Part shown: positions 36,575 through 48,750 of the stretch, one piece after another | Layout of the letters: each line of letters begins with the position of its first letter | How positions within the stretch are numbered: the first letter of the stretch is position 1 | Origin: Dioscorea cayenensis subsp. rotundata | Taxonomy: Eukaryota > Streptophyta > Magnoliopsida > Dioscoreales > Dioscoreaceae | Assembly (NCBI RefSeq): GCF_009730915.1 | Contig: NC_052489.1 | Location: forward strand, 24,421,916 to 24,485,915 | Length of the DNA stretch: 64,000 nt | Direction: 5' to 3' | Translations under genes and position numbers: made by a program | Notes under the pieces: model-generated | Database searches by the model: none | The model's input: the letters and a program-made list of their open reading frames with translations, nothing else | Told to the model about the DNA's origin: nothing

Positions 36575-38629
36575 TCACCAGAAATCCATGCAAGAGCATT
36601 TTCCGTTGCTGAAATGATGGAATCGACTATTGTCCCTCACAACAATTTCACAGTCATAAATACGTGAAATGAGCTTGGTTACATTGTGACAGTCGTTGCA
36701 AACACGTAAATTCTTGACAATTCTGATTGGTCTCCCTTGCTCAATATTGATCAAACCAAAAGCAATTGCCAGCCTTTCACTGTGGAGTGACAATTCAGTC
36801 TCCTTTTCTTTCTCATTTACACACAAGAGCACCTGAGTTTTATCAGGAATATATCCAGCATGTCTCAGTAGCAAACCCATCTCATTCAATTTGTTATATA
36901 TTTCTTCAGTTTGAGGATGAGATCTATCTGCTACTAAAAACTCATGAACTTTGCCCCTGAATTCCATGGAACTACACCCAGGATCCTTCCTGACTCCCTG
37001 CTCCTTCATCTTTTGTCGTAACTTTGAGACATTGTCCCAAAGGCCAGAAGCAGCATATATGTTGGACAATAGAACATAGCATCCAGTGGCCCCAGGGTCA
37101 AGTTCCATAATATTTTGCACAGCAAACTCAGCAATATTGATGCTGTTCTCATGTTTCCGGCATCCACTGAGCAAAGTCATCCAAATTACCTTATTTGGCC
37201 TCATGGGCATCTCATTTATCACATCCCTTGCCTCATCTAAATTACCAACTCGGCAAAGAAGGTCTATAAAGCAACCATAGTGTTCCATTGTCGGCTCAAT
37301 CTCATATCTCTCCCTCATGAGTTTGAAATACCAATGACCCTCATCTACCATTCCTGCATGGCTACAAGCATTCAATACTCCAATAAATGTTATAGCATTA
37401 GGCTTCATTCCAATTCTCACCATCTTTGAAAAGAACTTGAAAGCTGAATCTGCCATACCATGTAGTCCTAATCCCACAATCATCGCAGTCCAATGCCCCA
37501 ACTTCTTTCTAGAAATCTCCTCAAACAAAGAGATAGCACTTTCAATGCTCCCACACTTTGAATACATCTCTATGAGACAAATGCCAAGAACACCATTCAA
37601 ACTGAGCCCATTCCTACAAATATGCTCATGAATCAGCCTCCCCCTTTCGAGAAGTGCCAGACCAGACACAGCAGAGAGGACACTAACAAATGTGACAAAG
37701 CTTGGATTCACTCCTTCTGTGAGCATTTCATCATAAACCTCAGTCGCTTCCTTAAAGAACCCAGCTTTCTCATACCCAGTAATCATCGAATTCCATGACA
37801 CCACATTCTTCTCTGGCATCTGATCAAACAACTCTCTTGCAGCCTCAACTTTCCCATTCTTCATATACCCATCAACCATGGCATTCCAAGAAACTACACT
37901 CTTCTCAGGCATTAAATCAAATACCTCCCTGGCAATCTCAACCTTCCCACATCTGGAATACCCGCTCACCAACGAAGTCCATGAGAACAAATCCCTCTCG
38001 GGCATTTCATCAAACAGTCGCTTGGCAATATCAATCTCCCCGCTTTTAACATACCCATCAATCATCGAGTTCCGCGTAACCAAATCTTTGTCACGAATTC
38101 TATCAAACACCTGATGGGCAGACCACATGTCACCGCATTTGGAGTAAAAGCTCACGAGGCTACACTGCACGAAGCCATCTAAAGCAAAACCAAGTTTGAA
38201 AACAAGCGCATGGATTTGCCTACCTTCGTGAACGGCGTCTACCTGCGCGCAGCCCTTGATGATCAACGGGAAGGTGAAGCCATCGGGAGTGGCTCCCGGA
38301 ATGGAGAGCATGTCGCGGAAAAGGCAGAGCGCGAGGTGGGGTTGGTGATCGGCAACATAGCGCTTGATAAGGGCATTGAAGGAGAAAGAGTCAGTGCGGG
38401 GGAGATGGGAGAATAGGCATAGGGACTCGGAGAGGGTGCCGAGGTCGGGGCGGGAGTAGAGGCTGAGGAAGCGAGCGGAGACGGAGGGGGAGAGAAAGAG
38501 GCCGGATTTAATGGAGAAGGCGTGGAGTTGGTGGAGATCTCGCGGTGATTTGCAGAGATGGAGGAGTGCGAGCTGCGACTCCGGCGAGCACGGCGGAGCT
38601 TGAATGGGTGGCGCCGGGAGTGTCAGCAT
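36575..38629 (-). CDS. DYW-class pentatricopeptide repeat protein
   Basis: Intronless, 684 aa from the first true ATG (MLTLPAPP at 38629); the frame is open further upstream only through a GTG and has no earlier ATG. About a dozen P, L and S repeats (for example NSMIDGYVKSGEIDIAKRLF and SWTSLVSGYSRCGKVEIARE) are followed by E and E+ motifs (CSSMEFRGKVHEFLVADRSH) and a complete DYW deaminase-like domain. That domain has the HxE zinc/catalytic motif in LHSERLAIAFG, the CxxC in VCNDCHNVTK, and ends CSCMDFW. DYW PPR proteins act in mitochondria or plastids as site-specific C-to-U RNA editing factors. The target site cannot be read from sequence by eye. The terminal tripeptide DFW in place of DYW is a common variant. 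The 5' 400 bases are GC-rich, as in the other PPR genes here. Confidence 0.93.
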   Translation of the reverse strand: MLTLPAPPIQAPPCSPESQLALLHLCKSPRDLHQLHAFSIKSGLFLSPSVSARFLSLYSRPDLGTLSESLCLFSHLPRTDSFSFNALIKRYVADHQPHLALCLFRDMLSIPGATPDGFTFPLIIKGCAQVDAVHEGRQIHALVFKLGFALDGFVQCSLVSFYSKCGDMWSAHQVFDRIRDKDLVTRNSMIDGYVKSGEIDIAKRLFDEMPERDLFSWTSLVSGYSRCGKVEIAREVFDLMPEKSVVSWNAMVDGYMKNGKVEAARELFDQMPEKNVVSWNSMITGYEKAGFFKEATEVYDEMLTEGVNPSFVTFVSVLSAVSGLALLERGRLIHEHICRNGLSLNGVLGICLIEMYSKCGSIESAISLFEEISRKKLGHWTAMIVGLGLHGMADSAFKFFSKMVRIGMKPNAITFIGVLNACSHAGMVDEGHWYFKLMRERYEIEPTMEHYGCFIDLLCRVGNLDEARDVINEMPMRPNKVIWMTLLSGCRKHENSINIAEFAVQNIMELDPGATGCYVLLSNIYAASGLWDNVSKLRQKMKEQGVRKDPGCSSMEFRGKVHEFLVADRSHPQTEEIYNKLNEMGLLLRHAGYIPDKTQVLLCVNEKEKETELSLHSERLAIAFGLINIEQGRPIRIVKNLRVCNDCHNVTKLISRIYDCEIVVRDNSRFHHFSNGKCSCMDFW

Positions 38630-39655
38630 GGCGATGGTCGCCCAGAAGAGAAGCACGAGGGTGCTGCATTCTTGAGAATGAAGCACTTTTGCAAGATATT
38701 TTTACTCAATAGCCCCTCAAAAATAACAATATTATTTTTTACCCCTCAGTTTTTAAATAATTTCACAGTAGTTTGTTATATTAACAAGATAAGCTTATTT
38801 TGTTTCATTGTGCCAAGCTTGGATTATATTTCCTGATTTTGAGAGTTGGAGCCAAACGATTTATTCTGGAAATAATTAATAATAAACAAGATGAATGCTG
38901 TTATATTTTTAAATAAATAAAATATAAATTTCACTTGAGTGTATACTGCCAAATAATATATTTTTGTATTTACTGTTTAATCCAACGCATAGTACTATGT
39001 ATAATATATAATATTATTTCACTTCTTTTTTTTAACATAATTTTTACATATCTATCTAAATTTTGACTATGTAATGAATTACTACTTAGAAGGGGTTTAT
39101 GAAATTATTACTTTTATAGAGCTATTTAAGGGGAAAAAATTAAAACTTTGGTACACACTCTAAAATATTTATAAATATTATATAATTAATATTTAATAAT
39201 AATGTGTTTTGATTTCGTCACATATAGTTCTTAAAAGAAATTTATGTTAACAAAAAAAAAATTTCATTTCATTTCCCTCAGTACAAGAACTAATATTCAA
39301 TCCATGTGGCTGTTGTTTTAAAAAATTACATTTTAAGAAACTTCAATAAAGATTAATTAGAAATACTGTGTGAAAATAAATTTTGGTAAGAGATTATTAA
39401 AACAAGTTTGTGCTGAAATTTAAAAAAAATTTTGTTATTAAAAATAAATATTCGCCTCAGATGGGGGGTTGTATGAAAAATTCACATCATTTTGGTCTTC
39501 ATTTTTTTTTTTTTGGTCTCATTTTTTTGAAGCCAACGATCAATCCCTTGCGTGGCCTTCTCCTCCCCCACTCCCTTCTTCTCCTCCACCTACTCGCCGC
39601 CGCTTCTCGCCGCCGTTCGCCGACGGCCGGCACATGATCTCCTCGATCTTCTCAG
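38630..39655. other. Divergent promoter region between two PPR genes
   Basis: About 1 kb shared upstream DNA of a minus-strand and a plus-strand PPR gene. AT-rich centre, and a CT-rich leader just before the right-hand ATG (39540-39650). No other coding sequence seen. Confidence 0.5.
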
Positions 39656-42280
39656 ATGTTAAGCAAACCCATCGGCCGCTTCTTCTCGGTATCGTCCTCT
39701 TCCTCTCCTCTCATTCCCCAAATCCTTCGCATCCTCACCCTCCCCAACTGGCCTTCCAATCCTGAACTCCTCCGTATTGCTCCTTCCCTCCCTCCTCACC
39801 ACCTCCCTCTCCTCCTCCGATCCCCATCTCTGCCCTCTCCTGTTGCTCTACACTTCTTCCACTGGTTCTCTCAGCGGCATTCCATCAAACACCCTCTCGA
39901 CGCATTCTTCACTCTCTCAAACAGGCTCCTTTTCGACAGGATGTTCTCCGCTGCTGACCGCCTTCGCGTCCTCGCGATCAAATCCTGCGACGCAAGGGAA
40001 GACATGTCCCGCGTTATTGCTTTCTTCAATCCAATCAGCGTAAACGAGTTCCGCTTCGGCCTCTACAGCTACAACGCCATGCTGATCCAGCTCGGAAGGC
40101 TCAATATGCTTGCGGATGCCGTGAGTCTCTATCACCAAATGCTCAACAGCGATGTCCAGCCGACTCTGGTGACTTTCAATACCGTGATCAACGTGCTCTG
40201 CAAGAATGGAAAGGTTCGCTCAGCGGCTTCAGTCTTGAATCGGCTCGTTCAGAGTGGTCTCAAGCCTGATACTTTCACCCATACTTCTTTCATACTTGGG
40301 CATTGCCGGAATTTTGATCTTGATTCTGCATTCAAGGTGTTTGATAGAATGCCGGAGGAAGGGTGCGAGCCGAATGCAGTGACTTATTCGACTCTGATCA
40401 ATGGGCTTTGCGATGATGGGAGGCTGGATGAGGCATTGGATTTGATGAGTGAGATGGTTGACAAGGGTATTGAGCCTACTGTGTATAGTTATACTGTTCC
40501 CATTGCGGCTCTGGGTAGCTGCGGGCGGCTTATAGAAGCGTTTGGGCTGGTCTCTGACATGAGGATGAGGAGGTGTCCGCTGAATGTTCAGAGTTACACT
40601 GCACTTATCAGTGGATCATGCGGCTCAGATTTGCTTCGATTGGCTATTGGGTTGTTTCAGAGGATGGCATTGGATGCTTTGGTGCCAAATGCTGTGACTT
40701 ATAATGCTCTGATAAATGGTTTGTGTCAGAAGATGATGATTGACACTGCCATGAAGGTTTTTGATTTGATGGACAGGAGGGGTTGCTCGCCAGATTCCCA
40801 GACATACAATGAACTCATAAGGGGGTTCTGTTTGATAGGAATGACTGAAAAGGCGATGGTTCTGTTTGATAGGATGATCAGAAGAGGTCCTTTGCCAACC
40901 CAAGTGACATATAATACTATAGTCGATGGGTATTGTAAAGTTGGCAATCTCAGTAACGCTGTTCGAATGGTTGATCTGATGAAAGAGAATGGATGCAAGC
41001 CTGATGAGTGGACTTATACTGAACTTATTTGTGGTTTCTGCAGTGGAGGGAAGCTGGATATAGCTTACAAGATGTTTGAGGAAATGGTAGGTCTTGGTTT
41101 AAAGCCAAATGAGGTTACTTATACTGCTATGATAGATGGGTATTGCAAGGATGGGAAAGTAGATTTTGCATTTTCCTTACTTGAGAAGATGGACCAGAAT
41201 GGTTGTGAACCAACTATACAGACATACAATGCTCTAATTAACGGCCTCTCAAAGGAAAACCGGTTAACAGAAACAGATAGTCTGTGTGCAGACATGCGAG
41301 AGAAAGGTCTGTTGCCTAACGTTGTTACTTACACTACTTTGATGGATGGGTTGTGTAGGAATGGTTCTACTTCTCTTGCTATAAAAATCATGGATGAGAT
41401 GATAAAGAGTAACTGCAAGCCCACTGTTCACACATATAGTGTTCTTGTTTATGGCTTGTGCCAAAAAGGCAAGATTGAGGACGCTGAGAAAATAATCAGT
41501 GAGATGAAAGAAAAACAATTGGTTCCTGATGAAGTCACATATACATCCATGATTGATGGTTATGTTATGTTAGGCAGGACTGATCTTGCCTTTTCTCTGT
41601 TAAAGACAATGGTTGATTCAGGTTGTAAACCAAACTACAGGACAGTCAGTGTTCTGCTGAAAGGATTGCTAAAGGAGCATCAGATGACAGAACAAAGACT
41701 TGCAGCTTTCCCAAATGCAGTCTCAAGTTTCAGTTTGGAAGAAAAGACTGTGGACATTGACATTATTTCTACTCTAATAGCTAGATTGTCACAGTTCAAA
41801 CATGATGTACTAACTGATGTTTACAGAGCTTTGGTGAGTGGTTTGTGTAGAGAAGGTAGATGGTATGAGGCTGATCAGTTGGTCAGAAATATGAAAGATC
41901 AAGGCTTATCTCCTGATGTAGAAATTTGTAGTAGTCTGTTACTTGTAGCTTGCGAACAATTGCAAGTAGATCTTGCTTTAGAAATATTTAATACAATGAT
42001 TGCCAAGGCCTTTGAGCCTTGTCTTGCTGGGTACAAGGGACTGATATGTGCTCTTTGCAAAGTGGGGCGGGTGGAAGAGGCTCAAACCCTTTTTGAAGGC
42101 ATGCTGCTTCACCGCTGGAATCCTGATGAGATCGCATGGACGGTCATCATTGATGGTCTGTTCAAAGATTGTGGACCAGATTTGTGTATGAAATTTCTCC
42201 ATGTGATGGAAGCTAGGAACTGTATCCCCACTTTCCAAACGTATGTTATTTTGGCTAGAGAAATACCGAATGAAGGGTAG
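39656..42280 (+). CDS. P-class pentatricopeptide repeat protein, At5g65560-like
   Basis: Intronless, 874 aa, start at the first ATG (MLSKPIGRFF). The N-terminus is Ser/Arg/Leu-rich and suits an organelle targeting peptide. From about residue 135 there is a nearly unbroken series of about 19-20 canonical 35-residue P motifs (for example VTYNALINGLCQKMMIDTAM, VTYTAMIDGYCKDGKVDFAF). A less regular stretch near residues 675-720 interrupts them. No E or DYW extension. P-class proteins bind single-stranded organelle RNA, guiding stability, splicing or translation. The layout and length resemble Arabidopsis At5g65560, which I recall at about 900 aa; orthology is an inference. Confidence 0.92.
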   Translation: MLSKPIGRFFSVSSSSSPLIPQILRILTLPNWPSNPELLRIAPSLPPHHLPLLLRSPSLPSPVALHFFHWFSQRHSIKHPLDAFFTLSNRLLFDRMFSAADRLRVLAIKSCDAREDMSRVIAFFNPISVNEFRFGLYSYNAMLIQLGRLNMLADAVSLYHQMLNSDVQPTLVTFNTVINVLCKNGKVRSAASVLNRLVQSGLKPDTFTHTSFILGHCRNFDLDSAFKVFDRMPEEGCEPNAVTYSTLINGLCDDGRLDEALDLMSEMVDKGIEPTVYSYTVPIAALGSCGRLIEAFGLVSDMRMRRCPLNVQSYTALISGSCGSDLLRLAIGLFQRMALDALVPNAVTYNALINGLCQKMMIDTAMKVFDLMDRRGCSPDSQTYNELIRGFCLIGMTEKAMVLFDRMIRRGPLPTQVTYNTIVDGYCKVGNLSNAVRMVDLMKENGCKPDEWTYTELICGFCSGGKLDIAYKMFEEMVGLGLKPNEVTYTAMIDGYCKDGKVDFAFSLLEKMDQNGCEPTIQTYNALINGLSKENRLTETDSLCADMREKGLLPNVVTYTTLMDGLCRNGSTSLAIKIMDEMIKSNCKPTVHTYSVLVYGLCQKGKIEDAEKIISEMKEKQLVPDEVTYTSMIDGYVMLGRTDLAFSLLKTMVDSGCKPNYRTVSVLLKGLLKEHQMTEQRLAAFPNAVSSFSLEEKTVDIDIISTLIARLSQFKHDVLTDVYRALVSGLCREGRWYEADQLVRNMKDQGLSPDVEICSSLLLVACEQLQVDLALEIFNTMIAKAFEPCLAGYKGLICALCKVGRVEEAQTLFEGMLLHRWNPDEIAWTVIIDGLFKDCGPDLCMKFLHVMEARNCIPTFQTYVILAREIPNEG

Positions 42281-45009
42281 TCCATTGAAATGGTTTCTTT
42301 TGCTTGTGATGTGAGGATCTGTGGATTCCCTCTTGTCATAATTCGGCCCGAGAATAAGCCATTGAATTGGGGAAGTTTAAATTGATCAAGATCTGCATAT
42401 TGATGGAAGGGCACAGAATGCTGAACCAATTTATGGAACCACAAGTTTTCATCCTTCAATAAAGCAAGAGGAATTTTATTCAGCCGCAGCAAGTTCGGAT
42501 TCAACTGCATAATGATGGTAAGTTAGAAGGCAAATCCACTTAGAAATGATTTGTTTATTCACCACATACAAATGTGCACACATATACTGCTGTTTAAAAT
42601 ATAAGGTTCAAACTATAATTTCTGGTTTAACTTATGGACTTAACTGATAGGCTTTGCTCATCGATCTGCTCCCCAATCATATTCAATTCCTTTGGTCAAC
42701 TTCGTTTTATTGTTTTGTCTTTATCTTCTAGCACTGAAAGAATAACAAAAGCCTGCAGTTTCCTTAATTTCACCTGGTTTTTTGTCTCTATTTTGCAACA
42801 ACATAGCTAGCCTCCCTATCCATCTGGCTTGACTTAATAAATTAGTATGAGAGATACTGCTTGCGTCTCTGCTTCATTGTTGAAATCTCCTTATCTTTGA
42901 TAGTCACCATTTGCTACTTTGAATCCTGTCCTAGCACTAGAATTTATATATACACGCACATATCAGTTCCACTTTAATGCTTCCAAAATGACATTGATGT
43001 CAAAACATGATCCCAACTGTTCATGTCCATGCCCTTGCCATTGTTATTATTAGTTGAATCACAATTATATACTTGGAACATGTACTGAGGGTGAGGGATA
43101 TATATGCAACATTTTCAGGAGCATAATTTCAATATTATTAGTCATAAGAACTTAAGTTGTTCCTTTTTTTTTTCTCTGTGTTGACAGGCATTAAGAACAA
43201 AACTAAAACAGCTTGCTGAGTTTTGTGAGTGCAAGCTGCTCAATTCCTTCATTTATTAAAGAAAACATGGGATCTTGTTGTTATGTCACAGTTAATACTT
43301 AATGGTTACAGAAATATCTTCAAAACAGATGCACGTCTTCCAGTGAAGAACGGAAAGCTGAAAAAGGCAATAAGAGGAGTTAGCTTGCTGGTTGTAATTA
43401 AAGAAAGAAAACCATGTTTGTTGCTTGGTGAAGTTAATAAATCACGTGTTGACATCATCCTGTCATTGAGTTCATGTTGTTGTATATCCCTTCGATTGTA
43501 TGTAAATAACTTGAGAATCACTTGGAGGGATCACATTGTAATTCTCAATCGCATTCTTTAATTCTTACATGGATATAAAATCATTTCATGGTTTTCTCAT
43601 GTTCCCAACACTTATCTGATGTGTTTGTATTCCTCTGTTAATTTTAACTGTGTGCTCAAAGATTGGTTCATGTATAGAAATTTTGTGCTTCCTGGAAGTT
43701 CTACAGCAGGTCTTATATGAGATAAATTGAATTATCTCCTTGTATTAATACCTGTTACAGGATTTATTTTTATTTATTTGTTTTTTCTGTTTAAGGTCTC
43801 ATATTGCTCCAAATTGTTTAAAGATTAAGAAATTGAAGGAAGTGTATGTTTGAATTGAGTTGTTTATGTGATTCTTGTGTCTGTTTGCAGACCCAAAAAA
43901 AAAAAAAGCTCAAAAGTTTTAGATGATAAAAAGTCTTGGCAACTTCCTGGAATTTGCAGAATCTTCTCTGCAAACACAAGACACAATAAGAAATCAGGGT
44001 TTGTTTGAATGATTCAAAATTCAACACCAATATGAGATAAATTAAAGAACCAAACTATTGAATCAGTTATTGTAAAACTAATTTTAGTGAGACATCTCTA
44101 TCTTGCTTGTCAATTGCACTCATCTCTTATTCAGAAAGTCAAAAGTAACTTAAAACAAGTGTCTTGTTGTGCATGTGCATGTACATAAGCATGAGGGTGA
44201 GAATCTTGGAATAAACAACAATAATTTTAATAATTATATAAATAAGAAAATATCATTATAAGATTGCAAATTACCTCATGAATTGATTGATTGATTGAAA
44301 GAAAGCAAGAAAGAAAGAAATACCAAATTGATTTCAATATATTTTACAAAATGTGCTTTAAAAAAACATCATGCTTGAAACTAGAGGCCAAGGAGAGGAG
44401 CATGAAGACAAGAGCATAAAATGGAATAGAAAATCCATGCCATTCTCATCCAAGTAACTTCAAGACAAATGAGAAATTAAGTACAAAGAGAGACAAGTAA
44501 GGAAGAGTTAAAAAAAAAAAAATTTAAATTAAATTAAATATAGAACAAGAGAAAGCCTTCTTAATCTTCTCTAAAGACATCTCCATCAAACCCAATAGTT
44601 TATCCTCACATTCCCTCCTTATCTCTCCCCTTTGTCTTGTCCTTTCTCTTCCCCAATTTCTTTTTTATACATGTAATTTGAATTAGTAATGTTTCAAATG
44701 AAATAAAAAGGAAAACACATATAAATAAATAAAAATAATAATAAAAGAAAAGGAGGCAAAGGTCCTCTCCATCAATCCAACATGTTATTCCACATCCAAA
44801 TGCAAACATCCAAGTTTTCCACCCCTTTTAAAAGTCCCTTTGCCTCATACACTCATCCACCAACCCAACTTCATATGCAACTACAAAAACCTTTCTTTCT
44901 TGGCCTTTGCACACCCTTCCATGATTCCCATTCTCTCCAATCCAATTCAAGATAAATAAACTCTTCATCTATTTGCCATCAAGATTCAAGACCCCCCTTC
45001 TCCATTCCC
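42281..45009. other. Intergenic stretch, no gene seen
   Basis: The first part probably contains the PPR 3' UTR. An ORF at 43229-43561 has no recognisable family and AT-rich random composition. Poly-A and poly-T runs near 43885-43915 and 44508-44521. Confidence 0.5.
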
Positions 45010-45017
45010 TATAAATA
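45010..45017 (+). promoter_or_regulatory. TATA box
   Basis: TATAAATA in a CT-rich setting, 75 bp upstream of the next ATG. An AC-rich leader with CTCTCTATAACAACAACTC lies between, the usual plant core-promoter spacing. Confidence 0.7.
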
Positions 45018-45084
45018 CCTCCACTCCTTCCTTTTCCTTTCTCTCTATAACAACAACTCTTTACATATATAACACACACTTAAC

Positions 45085-45486
45085 ATGGGAAGGCATCCAA
45101 CTACTAGCACTACTACTAATGCAACAACTCTTCATTCCTCCATTGCTCTTTTGCAAGAGAGATTTAGGCAGCTTCAAAGGATGAAGGAGTTGAGGGAGGA
45201 GAAGGAGCTCATGAAGATGTTTATAGAAGCCGGAAAGCCGAAACCAAATGTGCAACTTGTTGATCAAAATGAGCAACAACCAAGCTTGTTCTTGCACCCT
45301 GATTTGCTTCATCCTTCAAAGTTTCAGCATGACTTGTCTCATGTGTCTACCAACTTTGATACTTCACTCTCCATTGGATTGTGGCCTTGTAATAAGCCTG
45401 CAACTACTACTATTACTTCTGCTACTGCTACTACTAACAATGTCAGGGAGACAACATCATATGTTGACACTTCTCTTCATTTGTAA
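45085..45486 (+). CDS. Small plant protein of unknown function with conserved N-terminal helix
   Basis: Single exon, 133 aa, with a good TATA box upstream. Residues ~17-45 form a charged amphipathic helix, probably coiled coil (SSIALLQERFRQLQRMKELR, then REEKELMKMF). I recall similar SSIALLQERFRQLQ starts in uncharacterised plant proteins but cannot name the family. The rest is low-complexity: His/Leu/Asp patch (FLHPDLLHPSKFQHDLSH), an SLSIGLWP motif at about 97-104 and a Thr/Ala-rich tail. No signal peptide or membrane segment. The gene stands alone between two multi-kilobase gene-free stretches. Confidence 0.75.
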   Translation: MGRHPTTSTTTNATTLHSSIALLQERFRQLQRMKELREEKELMKMFIEAGKPKPNVQLVDQNEQQPSLFLHPDLLHPSKFQHDLSHVSTNFDTSLSIGLWPCNKPATTTITSATATTNNVRETTSYVDTSLHL

Positions 45487-48012
45487 GCAGTATATATATA
45501 TATATATATATGTTGCTCAATTTGTAGTTTTATCTGATTACAATTAGAATATATATATATACATATATTCATCTCCTTTTTTTTTTGTTTTTCTTTCATT
45601 TCTGTGGAGAGTTTTCAAATAAAATTAACAGTAATCAGCAGAAACACTAGTCAGAAATTAATAATTAGATGACTTTTTTAGAGGAAAGAAATGAAGGACA
45701 AGAATGCAGGCATATATGGAACCTGATTCAGATTCAATTAGTGAGAATGTTTTGTGCCAATTGTGGTTATCTGACAAAAGGATCAATCTGGGCACAAAGT
45801 GTTGAGAAAAAAAAAAGTATTAGTTAACTGACAAAATTCACATGAAAGTCTGGACAAAGGGACCCAAGAACACATGGTGAGCAGAGTTGAATGAAAAGAT
45901 AACTGAAGAAACAAATGAAATGCTAAGTACTGATTAGTATTCTAGAGGAACTGCAAACATATTTTAATTGCAGTAAAAGTTGTGTGAATTGTGAAATAAT
46001 TGAAGCCATTAGAGAGATTCTTTTAGCCTTGAGTGGCACTTAATTACTTTCATATAATTTGATGATTATTCTTGATCATTCATTAATGAAATATATAAAT
46101 ATATATATATGTATATATTAACCTCTTTGTATTATGGCTTCTTGGGCCTGGTTTTTCTTGAGATTGGGCTTAGACTTTTTAGTACCTGCCTTATTTATTT
46201 AAAAAAAAATATATTAAAACTAAAACTTGGTTTTATTTATAATTTTTTAGTGTGCTAATGGCATTAATGTCAAAAGTGAATTTTGGGGAAAAAAGAGATT
46301 AAAATTGAATACAACAACCCTATGGATCTTTTTTTTTTTTTAATTAAAAAGAGCGCTGAAAATGTGTTAGACAAAATTAATTTTACAAACATAGAGAAAA
46401 AAATTACATTATGTGCAAAAATAGTTGTACAAATAGATTGCAGACAAGGTACACAAGTGGAGAGGATAAACCTCATTGAGCAAAATATATATATATATAT
46501 ATATATTAAATAAATAAAATTACAACAAGTGCGAAAATAGCAATGTATATATAAATAAAATTACAACATGTGTGAAAATAGTAATTTATATATGTTGCAA
46601 TGGAGGTATGATAAGTAGAGACTAATGGAATTTAATATATGAAAAAGTAATTGATGAAAAAGTGATTCTTGAAAAGTATTTTTTTTTTTTACGACAAAGA
46701 AGTAATATATATATATATATTTTTTGACATGTTGAAAAATCTGGTAATATTTCAATGTTTAGTGTGAAAAGACATTTGTTAAGGATTTTTTTGGCATAAT
46801 AACAAAAATGCTCTTACATTATTCTACAATCATAGACCTCTCAAATATTTTTTAATATTGATATAATAGTCAATATTAATCTTTCATATACATTAACAAT
46901 CTCATTAGTGTAATAAACATTAACCAACATTTAGCTAAAAATCATCAAATTCAAACTTGCAATATTTATACACTACATACACATTAAAAATTCATCGAAA
47001 ACAACTTGTATTTTATTATAATATGTAATACCCACTATAGTTTATTAAAAATTGATATTTTCGATAAAAACAAGTAGAAAAATCCTAGGCGAGAGAGTAA
47101 TTATGATGAAATAATGTGAGTGAGGGCATTTAGGACAAACAAGTGGATTTACTTTCCATTCCCATGGAACCACGTTCTTTCAATTTTAAAGAATGAGATT
47201 TCCACGTACAACAATATTATTTTCTAGGAAAAATATTTAAATAATTGTTTTATATTATTTTTCAGGGAAAATATCTAATTTTTTCATTTATTAAATACTT
47301 CATAAAAAATTAAAAATTAGGCAAGCCAAACCACCAGAGAGATCATTGAACATTACTAAAATAAAGTGTGAAATTGAGTTTTCAGAAAATGATTCCCAAA
47401 AGGTCAACTATCCATCACCGGTCAAGATATATATATATATATATATATTTTGAAAGAGAAGTTCACTTATAATTTTCATTTGATTTAAAAATAAATTGAT
47501 TTAGGTTAATGTGAATGGAAGTTGCTGTCTATATCTTGGCTATGCGTGCAAAACTTCCAAGGAGAAAGAAAAAAAATTAATCATAATATTTTGGATGTCT
47601 TTATTGATCCTAAATTTTGTGCATGAAACACAAACCTTGAAATGATATAAATATTTTATTTATCAAAATTAGTTCACACAAGTCAATTAAGTGATGCATT
47701 GTAAGGAACCACAACATTGGTTGAGGTTTGAAAAACAAATGTACACACCATCAAAGAACTTTGTCACAAGGTGTAAAAATATTATATTAATTTGAAGATA
47801 TATATATATATATATAATAATGAAGTTGGATTAAAGTTGAAAATATGATGCGGCTGCCATCCTTGCATCTCCATTGTTGTTTACTTTTCTCTCCTTCATG
47901 TGAAATTTTTAATATAATATCAAGAATGAGCTCATTCCACATTTTTTATTATCTGGATATCTGTCAATTTGTCAACAACCCCATACTTTCAACAATCTTA
48001 AACAAAAGTAAA

Positions 48013-48059
48013 GTTAGGGTTAGGGTTAGGCTTAGGGTTAGTGCATGCATGCACTAACC
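48013..48059 (+). repeat. Telomere-like TTAGGG units followed by a perfect palindrome
   Basis: Four TTAGGG-type units (one reading TTAGGC) occupy 48014-48037. They run into a 24-bp perfect palindrome at 48036-48059, whose half site is GGTTAGTGCATG. Confidence 0.85.
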
Positions 48060-48735
48060 ATTGTTTATTAGTCCACTATGGCTTGTATATTGCAAAATTA
48101 AAATTTATGATTACATTAACTTTTGATATGGGGTGATACGATAACAATAAATACAAAAAACAATTCAGTATTTACTATTTTGTGCTTCTTTCGGATCACC
48201 GATAATTTATTGTAGTTGTAATTCATTTATTGATAGTTACAATATCTTTTTTTTATCGGCTCTTATTTTTACTATTAATGGTACATGAAAACATAGCATC
48301 ATAATCAATTCAGTGTATATTTATAACTGTACTTTTTTAATTTCTCGCAATGGTGTAGTTTATTTATTTTTATAAAAAAAATAACATAGACATATTTCAC
48401 AATAATCATAAATAAAATATCATATATAAATGATATATAATTTTACACCAGATGGATGTGTACTTATGTTGTCAAACCCTGCAATTCTCATCACTACCGT
48501 CCATTAATTGATCTTGCAGCCACAATTAATTTGATGCAAAATCCAAAAAGGGACCATGATCATCAAACGCCCAATTCAATGAAACCAATTTCATGCGTAC
48601 GTTTTTATGCTCACAATCAATTCCACATCCACAATATCCTGGCCGTCCAAAGTACAAGGTTTGGGATCAGCTCTCTGTTCACAAACAGGGTACAGCTTTC
48701 TTTAGCCAATTGGCAATCGCTACCACTGACCTGAC

Positions 48736-48750
48736 CACGTGTACCACGTG
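48736..48750. promoter_or_regulatory. Two G-boxes (CACGTG) nine bases apart
   Basis: CACGTG at 48736-48741 and 48745-48750, within CCACGTGTACCACGTG. G-boxes bind plant bHLH and bZIP factors. A 20-bp tandem repeat (ATAGATCCAATTATTTGG) follows at 48815-48852. No coding start is near on either strand. Confidence 0.5.

Noticed and set aside
43229-43561. 110-codon open frame downstream of the P-class PPR gene
   Set aside because: No family match and composition like its surroundings; probably 3' UTR or intergenic.
48456-48734. 92-codon open frame in the G-box island
   Set aside because: No recognisable family, and the surrounding motifs look regulatory rather than coding.
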